Shown: positions 21,482-33,360 of the stretch, one piece after another | Position numbering within the stretch: the stretch's first letter is position 1 | Layout of the letters: each line of letters opens with the position of its first letter | Assembly (NCBI RefSeq): GCF_958298935.1 | Contig: NC_084923.1 | Span: 34,750,501 to 34,814,500 of the forward strand | Direction of reading: 5' to 3' | Length of the DNA: 64,000 nt | From: Phragmites australis | Taxonomy: Eukaryota; Streptophyta; Magnoliopsida; Poales; Poaceae | The notes under the pieces: generated by a model | The model's database searches: none | The model's input: the letters and a program-made list of their open reading frames with translations, nothing else | Told to the model about the DNA's origin: nothing | Program-made: the position numbers and the translations under genes

Positions 21482-23142
21482 ATGGATCGTAACGAAGGTC
21501 ATAGCTATGAATGGAGGAAGAAGCAAAAGAGTGATCCACAGACTCAAGGACAAAGTAATGCTCCTCCTCTACGATTCGAGTCAAGTGGCATTCACATTGA
21601 TGAGCAGGCATAAACTGCAAACGTGCCTCGTAGGTTAACAAAACTGCAAGCCATGAGAGCAAGAGCTACATCAAGTGCAGCAATAGGCAGAGGAAGGGGA
21701 ACAACCCCAATGACAGTAGGAAGAGGGAAAGGAAAGGCCATGGACACCGGTTCTAGTGCCCACGGACAAGAAGAGATTGAAGAAGAGGATCTTGTGTTGG
21801 CCCCTCTGAAGCTTCATAGACCCTACAAGACTCATTCATCAAATCAAGCGCCAATGAAAATGGTTGATTATATGAAGAAGTCAACTAAGTGCAAAAAGGA
21901 CAGAAGTGATGATCTGTATGAATTTGAGAAGAGTGTGGTAGATCCATGTTTTTGGAATGACATTTCTATGAAAGCGTGATTCTCAAAAAGAAAAATCCAG
22001 TCACACCTATGCAATGGATAGATTGGGACTACATAGAGAGAAAGAATGATCCAACATTCAATGCAGTGATTGCAGCTTGTGAAGAGAAGAAGATCAAGAA
22101 CTTTATGAGCTTGAAGTGTGATTGGAGTGTGGAAGTAATATCCCAATTTTATGCAACTCTCTCTTATGATCACGAGGAAAATCAATCTATGTTTTGGATA
22201 ATTGAGGGAGAGAAGTACAAAGTCACATATCAAACTTTTGGTCACATTTTTGGATTTGATGTTCGTGACTTGCATAACACAAAGATCCAAAATGAAAATC
22301 AACTTTCCCCTGATGATATGGACTTCATGTATCTAGATCATGGAAGGGTGATTCATGGTACAACAACTGGGATGAAGCCCTTTTACAAATACTTGAACAA
22401 CTTATTTTGACTCACATTAAATCCTAAGAGTGGTGATGCTACAAATGTTCAAGGCATATCAATGAACTTACTAGCTCGAATGTCAAATGTGGGCGAGCCC
22501 TTCAGTGTGATTGATTTTGTTTGGGAGGAAATTCATATTACATCTTACACTCCCAACAAAAGTTGTGCCTATGCTCCGTACATCATGCATATGATAGAGA
22601 GGGTCACCAAGAAGAACTTCTTCAAGGAAGTTAAGCATGAACCATATCGGATGAGGATTGTGAGCACAAGGTCATCCCCTCCTCCTTCACCTCCCCCCGC
22701 AGCTCCTAGTGCTCAAAGGATGGCTCCAAAGCGTGCACCTCCCTCACGTGGATCTCAATCATTCATAAAGAGTGCTCTTAAGGCCATCTTCTGAGTTTGC
22801 ACTCATAATGCCACCCAAATCAGAGAGACAAAAGTGAGGATGAGGAAGATAGAGGCAAGGCAAAAGAAAATTCATACTCATTTGGGAATTCAGCTCCCTT
22901 GCTCTCCCATTGTAACCAAAGAAGAAGCTAGCGAGCCGGAATTTGAAAATCCATGGGCTTGGTATGATGAGGCCCAAACAGCTGCTGAGAGTCCTTCTCG
23001 TGCACAAGATGTTGAAGATGGGGAGACCGAAGAGGAGGAAGAAGAGTTGAGAGAAACCGAAGCGAGCTCTTCGGACAACAATGGTGATGGAAACGGATCC
23101 GATGATGATGGAGACGACGACTTTGAAGTGGACAGCGACTAG
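21482..23142 (+). pseudogene. extra ORF downstream of pol in SIRE-type Copia element
   Basis: About 550 codons starting at MDRNEGHSYEWRKK. It is one reading frame up to 21975, then a one-base shift, then one frame to the stop at 23142. In-frame stops lie at 21611-21613 (TAA), 22408-22410 (TGA) and 22792-22794 (TGA). The central part, PMQWIDWDYIERKNDPTFNA ... VISQFYATLS ... FGHIFGFDVR, resembles the plant transposon-protein group near PF20167. The C-terminus is basic, then very acidic (runs of Glu and Asp). There is no signal peptide or hydrophobic helix. A diverged copy sits at 8192-9855. It occupies the place of the env-like ORF of SIRE elements; its role is unknown. Confidence 0.72.
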
Positions 23143-23183
23143 ATCTTCATCTTGTTTCTCTTTCCTTTTTGGTGCTTGATGCC

Positions 23184-23198
23184 AAAAGAGGAGAGAAA
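23184..23198 (+). other. purine-rich tract, possible polypurine tract
   Basis: AAAAGAGGAGAGAAA follows the extra ORF, 160 bp before the 3' LTR. Copia elements of this lineage can have purine tracts set back from the LTR, but none directly touches the LTR start, so the assignment is tentative. Confidence 0.35.
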
Positions 23199-23359
23199 TC
23201 CTTGTGTCCTGCCTTGCTTCTTTATTGAACTCTTCATTGTTTCCATTGGACATTTAAGACATTTGTAATAATTGTGATTAATTATATATGGTGTGCTTGT
23301 AGTTGAACTTTTAAAATTTGTAATACTATATTTGTGCTAGTGTGATGCCATGAGTTGCT

Positions 23360-24926
23360 TGAAAGTGCATCTAGGCCCCTTTGTGGGTTTTGGTTAATTG
23401 ATGACAAACGATTAAGGGACTAATGAGTTTATTGAGATTATGAACATATTTTAGTCCCTTTTAAAAGGTTAAAAGAAGTTGGTGTCCCTCAAAAAGAAAA
23501 GAGAAGTGGTATGAAGAAACTCAATAGGGTTTAATTAATTTTACTTTTGAACATGAGTTTAGAAATATCGTACTGTTAAGAGGGATGCATTTTGATAGTC
23601 TTGCTGATGTCTCAGTGCTCAAAGTATCTTTTTAGAACCAAAAAATTGAGAGACACAATCACTCACGGATACCGGGAAAAAGGGCAGAGTTGTCTGAGCC
23701 CGAAGTCTCCGAGTTAGCCCGGATACTCCGGATTCTGTTAATGTCTCGGAGTCTCTGAGTAAGACTCCAAGAGAAGGTCTCTGTCTGGCTTAAAGTCTGA
23801 GCTCGGAGTTTCCGGGTTAGCCCGGATACTCCGGATTTTGGTGGTGTCCCGGAGTCTCCGAGTGAGACTCCGAGAGAGAGTCTCTGTCTGGGATAAAAGC
23901 TTGAGCCCAGAGTTTCCGGGTTAGCCCGGATACTTTGGATGCTGTTAGTCTGAGCATCCTCCAAGTTGGTCCGAAGTCTCTGTCTATCGAAGGTGCTAAA
24001 GCCGGAGTCTCCGAGTTGGTTCGGAATCTCCGGGTCCTGATGCTTCCGGACCCTCCGGGCATCCTGCGGACTGAGTTCTTGGCTGTTTCACAAGTGTTAC
24101 CCAGAGTCTCCGGGTGAACCTGGATACTCCGGGTCAGTGTAAAGTCCTGTAACGGCTAGTTTCTAATAGGGTTGGTGCGTGTGTTTCTATGCTACCTGGA
24201 GTCTCCGGGTGAACCCGAATATTCCGAGTTTGTTCGAAAAGCACTATAACGGCTAGTTTTGGGGGGAAGGGTATAAATAGCTCTTCACCCCCTTCATTCA
24301 ATGCTGCTGAGCTACCTGCGAACAAACCTCCTTAAAAGCATTCAATGGCCCTCCCAAATCCCTCTAGTGCTTTGATCTTTGCAAGATTTGAGAGTTAGGG
24401 TTTGTGGAGTGAAATCTAGAGCAAGAGAGCAAAAATCCAATCTTTGAGCATTTGAGTTCTTTGCCAAACTGTGATTTGTATTCTTTACTCTTGAAGCTTC
24501 GTGCTTCTAGACAGCAAGGAGTAACCCATAGAGAACCTAATCTTTGTGGAGTGCCACGGGAAGTTTGTAGCACCCGTGATTTGAGTAAGAACCCTAACTC
24601 GATCTTTATGGTTGCTTGGGTGAGGATAAGGTTGAAAGAGACCCGACTCTTTGTGAGCTCCTCAACGGAGACGTAGGCACTTCTTTGTGAGGTGGCCAAA
24701 TATCGGGAACAAATCTTGTCTCTATTACTTTCTTGCACTTTACTCGTTCAAATTGATATTTGGGGATTTGCCCCAATCTCGTTGCTTGTGAGTATTTGAG
24801 TGCAGGTTGTTGTTGAAAAGGAGCATATACATCTTATAGAGCCGGTGGTAACTCGTAGATCAAACTAGACTTGCTTAGATTTACTTTGATTTCAAGTTCC
24901 TATATAGTAAGGATAATCCGGGTGAA
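23360..24926 (+). repeat. 3' LTR of the SIRE-type element, truncated
   Basis: It begins TGAAAGTGCATCTAGGCC like the 5' LTR and follows it to GATAATCCGGGTGAA, where similarity stops; the final 128 bp seen at 14887-15014 are missing. TATAAATA is at 24272-24279. It has an extra duplicated block near 24130-24240 (two rounds of CTCCGGGTGAACC...ACGGCTAGTTT) absent from the 5' LTR, and lacks the approximately 84-bp duplication of the 5' LTR. Confidence 0.9.
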
Positions 24927-27706
24927 GTCTCAACTCAGGCAGGTTAAGGGAGCACAACTTGCACCTGTGTGCAAGCAGTACTGTTCATATTGAAAATATC
25001 AAAAGCTGATAATATGATATACCTCAGAAATTTAAGACAATTTGGCCTAAATATGAACCCACTAGGAAGAATGGCGCACTTTGTTGCTCCTGTCTTGAAG
25101 AAATGTAATTGGTGGCCAGGTTGGGAAGGAAACGAAGAGGCAGTGCTCACCTCGTCGGTGTAGACCCAGGCCGGGGAGATGAAAGCGATGGCGTGGGGAG
25201 GAGACGATAGTGAAATAAGTAAAAACAACTTGCAAAAGCATATGACCAGAATTTTTAGATGATCAAGGAAACGAAAGTGACATCACACATGATATATAAT
25301 CGCTATGCATCACTTGTTTCAACCACATTAGCTTTGCATAATGGATATAGTGAGGCAGACTAAAACATGTAGAATCACAATGCTACGACTGCATCACTTG
25401 ATTTGTGGGCATCCTATAAGATAAGAGAGTATTACCTAAGCAGCAAGAGATAACACAATATAAATAGGAAGTCACCATAGAAACCCTACGATGTTGTGGT
25501 AAATGGTGAGAGTTTTCAGCAACACCTTGCTCCCACTTCCAGGAATTAAGAAGCTGATCTAAATCTCTCAGGTCTCTACCAATGCATCACTACCTTGATA
25601 CCTTGCAGTTTCCATTGTCATGTTCTTGATGATATATTGAAGGAGAAAGATGTAGTCAACTTTCAATGTTTCATCTAGACAAGGTGGTGCCACAGTTCCA
25701 CCCAAAAAAAAAAAACTTAACCTTCATAGTATATTCAAGAAATTACTGAAACATATAGATAACATGCAATGTAATAACCTAGTGACATGATCACCTGATA
25801 AATCATAAAGCCAGCATTGTCGTAGCAATGAGAATACATCATTCAGGCTAGCTAATAATGTGGGTACAATAAATAACCGGTCTAGAAGATGGCCTCATAG
25901 ATACATCAGGCCGACCAAAGTGCACAAAAGGCTGATATCTTGACATGCAAGTAGACTGCATATAACACTATCCTGCATAAACTGAGGAAAGCAAAATTGA
26001 GTCAATTAGGTCACAATGAAGTCTGGCACTATAATGCTAAAAGATACCCACAACAGCTCACCTGGTGTTGCTATTGGTGGTGATAAATAAGCAGATCATC
26101 AGGGTCAGTAAGATCTCTTTCAACATCCTCAAAAAATGGAAACTCTAGATTGGATGGTCGCTACGACCGGTTGCAGCAAGAGCAACAGCGACATCATCAA
26201 CATAGTGGAAGGGACGACCTCATCAATGCAGGGGACGAACTCGAAGGCGCGAGGTGAACAGGTTTGCAATGGAGGATGGAGGATGGCGTCGGCCTTCCCA
26301 CGCTCAAATCGAGCACCACACCACTCAAATCATGAAACATACCACCCAAATCGAGCTCCTCCCTCCAGGAATCGAGTCTCAAGAAGGCGGGTCGATGCAG
26401 CCGGACTGTGCTGTTCACCATTTGGGAGAATATGATAGGAGTGGGCAGGCAAGGGAACCAAATACTATAATGACGTATTGCCTTGCTGTGGTAGTGGGGA
26501 GGTACACCACCGCTCCCAGCCAGCGCGCCGCCAAGGGCATGGCTCGCATGACGCCTTCGTGCGCGGGTCTAGCCACTGCTGCCTAGATCTATCTTGCTTG
26601 TGCAGATCCCTGGCTCAGCTTCCACAGGTGGCGACGACGTGAGAGGAGGCAGAGGCGACGGCGTGGGGCGACGAAGAAGGAGGTGGCGATGAAATTTGGC
26701 CCGCCGACTGGAGTCTGCAGAGCCACCGGCGACAACATGTGTAGTGGCGTCTAGCTCGGTGGCGGCCATAGCGTGCGGCGGCGGTCGGGTGCACTGCGGC
26801 AAGGTGCTGTGGGGAGGGAAGGGGCGCGCGACGCTCAAGGGAGCACGACGAAGCTCATCGTGGCTTGGTCGGGGGCGGGGAGAGCTCGCAGCCCGTAGTT
26901 CATTGGCAAGGTGGAGGTGATGCTCAGCCGGCGTGGAGGGAGACAGACGCGCGGGAGCTCCGGGTGGTGAAGGGGCTTGAGAAGACGGGGATCCGGTGGA
27001 GGAGCTCGCAGGCGATTCCCTCGGCTGGGCCTCGACAAGCGTGGGAAACGCGGGAGAGGGTGGTAATGGGAACTCCTGGGCCGACGGCCGGAGTTCGCCG
27101 AGAGGCGCTGGAACTCTCTAGCCTTCACGCGAGGAAATATTAACTTTTTATCATTCCACTAGAGTAATAATTCTTTGTTGAGGATAACAAATAAGTTCTC
27201 TTAACTTTATGACAGTGGACCTAATGATAAATTTACCATTTTACTGGAAAATCAAATAGCCCTCACATGAGGCGGCGGGACTAGGACCCACTTGTCATAG
27301 GCGCACTACAAGAAACTACATCGCCTCGATCCCTAAGCGCGCCAAGGCCTAGAGCTTTAGTATATAAGTTATATGCGTGTAACTGATTTATATATTACAG
27401 CAAATTGTAAAAACTATGACTTCCCCTGCAAAAACACCAGTGACGAATTGTAAGACCTGTACTTTCTTTGTATTTCCATCGAAAAAATACAGCATTATCC
27501 CTTGAAACTTTGCTTAAAACATCACCAATGACCAAGCCTACTCCAATTACCAGCATTTTTCCATGCTAAAAACTAATTGGCGATATGACAAGTGAAGCCA
27601 ATAGCCCAGTAATAGTATTCCACTTCTAAGATTGCTACTACTTTCAAGTAAAGGCAAACCAAGAGCAAGAACAAAACAATGGCTGTGGCTCAGTTAACCC
27701 CGGCAA
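24927..27706. other. intergenic stretch downstream of the NPY gene; only exon-like fragments
   Basis: No complete gene can be supported. Bases 25145-25205 read on the minus strand as a short codon run ending in a good splice donor (GAG|GTGAGC). Bases 26071-26160 are similar and are listed separately. Bases 26200-27120 form a GC-rich block with overlapping short ORFs on both strands, looking like a gene 5' end or captured DNA without recognisable protein. Bases 27130-27700 are AT-rich and probably include the NPY 3' untranslated region on their right side. Confidence 0.4.
26071..26160 (-). other. exon-like fragment, minus strand
   Basis: Thirty codons on the minus strand read RPSNLEFPFFEDVERDLTDP followed by DDLLIYHHQ and a stop. 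A TAG lies immediately upstream (possible acceptor AG), and a CAG|GTGAGC donor lies 9 bases after the stop. Codon content looks protein-like, but no family is recognised and no continuation was found. It may be a relic exon. Confidence 0.25.
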
Positions 27707-30700
27707 CTAGGGCAACAAATGCCTTGTGATCCGTGACGGCGTGGACTTCACCTCCGGGTTGATGGACCCAGGGCTCTCCGTCGTGTCTGAGCTGCTGTTG
27801 TCATCGGCGCTCGTTTTGCCAGACCAGAGCTTGCTCAGTATCTTCTTTGGCATCAGCATTCCCTTTGCCTTCCCCGCGGCACTCTTGTCTTCACCATTCT
27901 TGTTGATGTCACTGCTGCCACTGCTCCTCTCGCTGCTGTCGCTGTTGTTGGCCAGCCTCATCGATCTGAATGAGTTTATGTCACTCGATGTCGGGACCCC
28001 ACATTCCTCCTCCGTTGTCGTTGTGGCAGCTGACCTGGAGCTGCCAATGGAGTTGCCATTCTCTCTGGGAAGAAGAGAGCGAACAGTGGAGGGAAGCTCA
28101 GCTGAAGGGTCACTCCTTGCAGACGCAACTGACGCTCGGATTTGCTCAAAGAAGAGAACTTGCACAACCACGCGCAAGGGGAGGCGCTCATTCTGCACAG
28201 CGTGCATGCACGCATCCTGCGACAGCTGCTTGCAGTCCATCAATCCGCATAATTTCTTCTTTTCACTCTTTGATAGGCTAGGGTGCTCCTGTAAGCATGT
28301 AAAGCAGTGTTAATTTTCAAACTCCCAACAATGCAAATACTCGTGGAAACAGCAAGAGATACCTTCAGATACATGTCAATGACTCGATAGAGCCCGTCAT
28401 GTGTTGGTCGGGGTAGAGAAGACACCATTTCAGCAAGCACAATCAACTTTGGAAGAGGAAGTTTGGGATCTTTGGCAATCTCAGCAAGATATCCATCAAT
28501 CAGCTTTGCAACTGCCAGTTTTGACGTGCTGGAAACAGAAGTCAGGTTCTCAATCTCCACAATTTCTTCATCTTCTTGAAAATTCGCCTTGCCATTATCA
28601 CTACTCTGCAACATGAACTCCTCCACTATTGCCATGATCAAATCTATGTTATATACACTGTTTTCACCTGTATTTGCTGGTATAAGGAGGTCCGAAACTG
28701 AAGCACCATCCAATTGTGTGCCTATTCTCTTGATCAAGTTATTGCGAAGGGACTCCCCAGATTCCAGCAAGCATGCAGCTCTTAGCAGCTTAAGAAGAAA
28801 ACCACATGACACTGAACCTTCCTCAGTGGGCAAGAGAAATACGATAGCATCAAGAGCTGCACGACGTTTTGTGCAATCCACTCCATTGCTTACAGCATCT
28901 TCTAGGGAACCAAGCAGCCGCCGGTATGCATACGCCCTCAGTGCTTCTCCAATTACTATAGCCGGTGTTCTTCCCTTAGCGTCGATGGTCATGATCACCC
29001 GCTTGTACAAATCCACATCGAGCTCACAAAGGTCTTCAACCCACCAGTCATTAGGTACTATCTGCTGCTTCCTGACACCATTCCAATGAGTGTCGATACT
29101 ATTCTCAGATGGGAGTTTTTTCCTGTTGTAGGTGTATGACCATTCAACCTCTGACGGATCAATTGATGCCTTGGATGCAATAGAGTCAATGCAGTGGTTG
29201 ATTACCTTCAAATTTTCCGACAAAGGTAGTAGTGACTTTGTGCTCTGTAAGACTATGATTGAGTCCTTCCAGGTGCGAAATACGCTTGTTGTCAAGAACA
29301 CATCAATTTTGTAGATGAGGTTTCCTTTGTCAATGGTCTCAAACATTTCTAGATACTCAGCCGCACAGCGGGCAGCGAGGACATTATATGCATTGAGTGT
29401 TACAACCATGCCATAGCAGAACTTAGCACAAATTTCAAATGCTGAAGATCCACCAGGGATGTCAGAGATATCCACTTCATCATTTTTCTCCTCATTGCTT
29501 GACGCCACTAATCTTTGCAAGTGTGAACTCTTCGATAGAAGAGGGAACTGAAAATAATTTGAACAGATGATGTGATTTTTTTTACTCAGTACATAAAAAG
29601 CATCTAGACTAGTTGATTAACATAGAACAAAGATGCATTAGATATGAACCAGCTACTAAGAAAATGAACCCTTCTCAATACTAGTGTACACCACCACCCA
29701 AGTTTGAGTCCTTGTCAGCTAAAAATTCAGTGTCCGTCTTAATTAAAACATATACCTAGTTCTTCCAAGGTACACTTGTTACTATTTAAGTTAAAAAGCA
29801 TAAGTAGTAACACATGTATAAAGATTTCCTTCCGTTGTAATACAAGAGTACATGCTAAACAAAGACATGGGAACTCTCAAAGCTTTCATGGACCTGAAGA
29901 TGCAATATCCAAACAAAAGGAATAGGATATGATGTGTCAATGGATAAGAAACACAAAAAGGATTATCTCATAGCTCATAAGCCCACCTAATATTTTCAGG
30001 TGGCACGAAATATAACTCTTCCACAATATGGGCACTTTGGCAGTGGTGTGATGTACAGTCTAGTTTGTTCAATGCATCCTGAGACTAATAATGTGTGAAA
30101 ATGAAGAAATTGATACCTTGTGAAGATAAAACTTGACGTCCCCTATGGAGATAACAATATCTGTTGCCAGCTCTGTTGCAACAAACCTGAAAAGCATGAT
30201 TACGCAGTTAAAATTAGCATGAAGCCAGAGTATTTGCAATCTTACCCAAGTACCAGATCTAAGCAAAACTAGAAAAGGCAAATGCAACTTCAAATGTAGT
30301 AGCAGTGTGCATGACATATATAACTAATTGAACTGATATGTGGTCCAACATTTTTTAGGGCTAAGGTCCAACAAAAATGATAATACAACAAATAGGACAT
30401 ATCAAGAGGTAAAGAGAACTCATTGAGCTCCGAGAATTAAATTTACATGATGGACCACAATGTCACCAACCGATCCACTCACCCAAAAGGTCAATACTAA
30501 GCAAACTAGATAAAGGCACTCCTATGAGTAAATCGACACAAGCCTCCAAAGTACAGAAGAACTTTAAGAAAATATGCCACTGGAAAGAATCAAGGACAAC
30601 TTAGCCTATAAAGAAGATGAGTTGGACAGTTAGCCATCTGTATGTCACCATAAGATGTGCTACTTAGCATGCCAAGCCATGAGTTTCATGGCAATTGTTA

Positions 30701-31520
30701 AATGAGAAGGAAATCCACACCTTAATAACACTGGCACACAAGCCACATATAGTATAGTGGAAGCTATGAAACACAGTAGTTATATAACTTTGAGAAGATG
30801 GAACTAATCCAACAAATTTTTGATATAAGGAATGAATCCAAAACGTTAATTGGCTGCAGTCCCAATTTAAAAATTTAGTGGCGTTCTAAATCAGTAACAC
30901 TAGTTTTCAATACTTCAAAATTATTGGAAGTTCCATGCAGACCCCTAAACCCAAACAAATAGGAAGCAAAGTAATAGCACCTACGGGGTATTCTCACTTC
31001 CTTTCCTTCTGGTTTAAGAAACAAAGCACAGAAAACTACAAAACTAGACCCTCTTTTCCGCACACAGCTGATCTTATATGTGACCAGTCTGATTGGCCCC
31101 TTGAGCAACTTCATTGATTTAGATTTTTTCTTTTCACGAAAGTGCCAAAAGCAGATCCCCTAAACCATGAACCAATAGCAGATTCAAGATGCATATCAAG
31201 ATTTAAGACACAAATTGGTCAGGAAAATGGAATTAATTCTACCAAGCCCTGTTTCCATCAAGTGAAATGGATCTCAGAATCCGTAACACAAAATCTCTAG
31301 AACAACTCATCAAACTAACATTCGGCGCAACATGACTGGTAGTGGGGAAGTGGCGTAGACCAACAAGAACAAATTCTAGAATGGCCAGTCAAAAGAAAGA
31401 AAGAAATGTCTCTATATCTTGAAGAACTGTGAGCCAAGACAGGAACAGATCAACTAACCTGATATTGTTTCCCTCTGTCTGAAAGGTATCCGGCTTCGAT
31501 CCAAGCTTCATATACTTCAT
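27707..31520 (-). CDS. NPY2-like: BTB/POZ-NPH3 domain protein, NPY clade (NPY2-like), four coding exons
   Basis: Coding exons on the minus strand are 31520-31459, 30186-30117, 29547-28363 and 28288-27707, giving 632 residues. Introns are 1272, 569 and 74 bp; donors are GTTAGT, GTATCA, GTATCT and acceptors TTTTCAG, ATTTTCAG, CTTACAG. The start MKYMKLGSKPDTFQTEG is the N-terminus typical of the NPY group. The BTB domain is at about residues 29-125 (GDVKFYLHKFPLLSKS; FEICAKFCYG). The NPH3 domain runs from NDWWVEDL (210) to about 488 (NERLPLRVVVQVLFFEQ), with the family Tyr at 397 (LIDGYLAEI). A Ser-rich tail ends RITRHLLP. In Arabidopsis, NPY proteins act with PID-type AGC kinases in PIN-dependent auxin responses (organ formation, gravitropism) at the plasma membrane. 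That role is inferred here. The frame is fully intact. Confidence 0.93.
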
Positions 31521-33360
31521 TGTGCCACACCGAAAAATAACCCGAAAAAAGAAAAAAAAATCCTTTTCTTTTGTTCTCCCTTGCTCTTCTTCTTCTTCCT
31601 CTTCCTCTCCCCCCTCACCAATCACCACCAAATGAGAAGCAAGAAGCAGCACAACAACCCCACAGAGCTTAACCAACCCGTCAAAAAAGTACCAAGCCGG
31701 TGGCTGCTGCCATGTGAATGCTTCTAGCCCCCTAACGGAAAGGACAGGACCAACAACTAGTGATAAAGATCCAGCAGGCCTAACTGTCCCCCTATCCCAG
31801 TGGCAAAGCGCCCACCAAATCGGGTCAAGAACCCAACCCAACCCAACCAGAAACCTCCTCTAGATCAGTAAACTGCTCGGCATCTGCATCAAGATCTGGG
31901 TCCGCCTCGAGGCCAAGAACTCCTCCTCCGCCGAGCTGGATCTCACACCGCGCAGGCAGAGGGAGCGGCAGCACCTGCAGAGCACAAGGACAGCATCTCG
32001 TGGTCAGGGGACAGCGGGAATAATTGGCGACTCAATGTTGGGAGACCATGGGAACAAGCACCAGTGAGGGAGGAATCTTATCTGGTTAAATTTGCAAGCA
32101 AGCACATGAATGGTAAAACGGGTTGCAACAGGGATTTTTTTTAATAAGGATCTAGCACATGAGAGCAGTCAAACGGTGACTAAAGAATTGCAATCCACAG
32201 ACCACAGGTTTTAGGTTTTTTTTTAAAAAAAACTCGTAGACAATAGGATTGGAACGCGCGCAAGGAAATTGAGAGAGAGAAAAAATGATAATTTCAGCTA
32301 AACAACAAAAAAATGGAGCAGAAAATTAGGAGCAAATCTTACAAAACTATGGGGAGAACTTCTCTAGGTTGATCCCATTGCGCATCCGTGACGCTAGGCA
32401 AAAAAAATACTCACGTAACAGTATATACACCGACAAACACACACACTCGACCGCTTCCACTTCCACGCCATGAAAGAAAAAAGGAAGAAGAATAATTGGT
32501 ATTCGCGAAACTTCGGTATAAGTCTTTTCAACCTAATTGATACCCAAAAAAAAAAAAATTGGTACAGAGAAAAAGACTCATCTTGCGGCAATATACCAAA
32601 GGATTTGCAGGATTGCAGGACATGGCACGGAGGAGCAGCGGGAAGGATGAGGCGATGGCAATGGCGTGACGCACCTGCGCCGGGCACGAGACGAGCCTCC
32701 CGCCGGTGCCAAGAAGATCAGGGGAGGCAGCGCGAGAAAGAATTTGGGGAGAAAGGCAAGAGAAACGAGGGGCTTGTTGGGGCCGATTATTTGCCCGCCA
32801 CCACGCAAAGATCATACCAGAAAACCACGATTTCTTCTCCGAGGGAACTAAAAAAAGGGAGAGGGCAAAAGATGAGGCAGCTTTTCAGGACGAGGAAATG
32901 ACCAAACCAACATCAAGAAACATTCCTACCGAACTCACTCCAGTACCACCAGAAAACACCGTCAGATTCGAGAGAAATAAAAAAATTCGATGCAGAAAAA
33001 ATGTGATCCAGATAAGAGCAAACCTTTCACTGAGCTTGCTTGACGCTAAAATGAATCCCAAAATCTCCTCTTGAAAATTAAGGAAAAAAACGAGTGAGGA
33101 AGAAGGGAGGACGACAAAAGAAGCAGCAGCTCACCTTCCTCCTCTGCCTCCGGTGCCCTACAAGAACTGCTCCAGGAGAAACGAACAGTGGCAGAACAGC
33201 AGGGCGGGGCACAACACAGAGAGGAGACAAACAGACACCAACAAGGGGGCTAAGGGAGGAAGGAAGCAATCAAATTGTGCTTTCTCTTTTGATCGCTCGC
33301 TGCTCATCGGCTACGTCTTGCAGAGCAAGTTGCATCTGCTCACCTCTGCTCTGGTGCTAA
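31521..33360 (-). promoter_or_regulatory. 5' leader and promoter region of the NPY-like gene
   Basis: Just upstream of the ATG the minus strand is A/G-rich (31550-31620). A plausible leader intron exists: donor GCGCAG|GTGCGTC near 32676 and acceptor CTCTGCAG ending at 31975, which would place a first non-coding exon in the GC-rich block 32677-33350. A weak TATA-like CTAAATAGG lies on the minus strand at about 33511-33518. All of this is inferred from motifs; a transcript would be needed to fix it. Confidence 0.35.

Larger units (their letters stand above)
13322..24926 (+). mobile_element. SIRE-type Ty1/Copia retrotransposon, nearly full length
   Basis: The element contains, in order: 5' LTR (13322-15014), tRNA-Met primer site (15017-15028), gag (15069-17220), pol with protease-integrase-RT-RNase H (17330-20545), a spacer, an extra ORF (21482-23142) and a 3' LTR (23360-24926). 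The gene order PR-IN-RT-RH is Copia. The long coiled-coil gag tail and the extra ORF after pol point to the SIRE/Maximus lineage. The 3' LTR lacks its last 128 bp, so no right-hand target duplication can be checked. All ORFs are interrupted, so it is not autonomous. Confidence 0.93.

Noticed and set aside
26569..27143. GC-rich overlapping ORFs on both strands as host genes
   Set aside because: No recognisable domain, no consistent splice structure, and both strands are equally open because of composition.
27304..27316. CACTACAAGAAAC as the end of another CACTA element
   Set aside because: No inverted partner end, no target duplication and no subterminal repeats were seen nearby.
27726..29314. 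Plus-strand ORFs of up to 195 codons
   Set aside because: They are shadows of the NPY-like exons on the minus strand.
31389..31841. 150-codon minus-strand ORF as a separate gene
   Set aside because: It runs from the leader through the first coding exon into intron 1 of the NPY-like gene; the splice donor at 31458 explains it.
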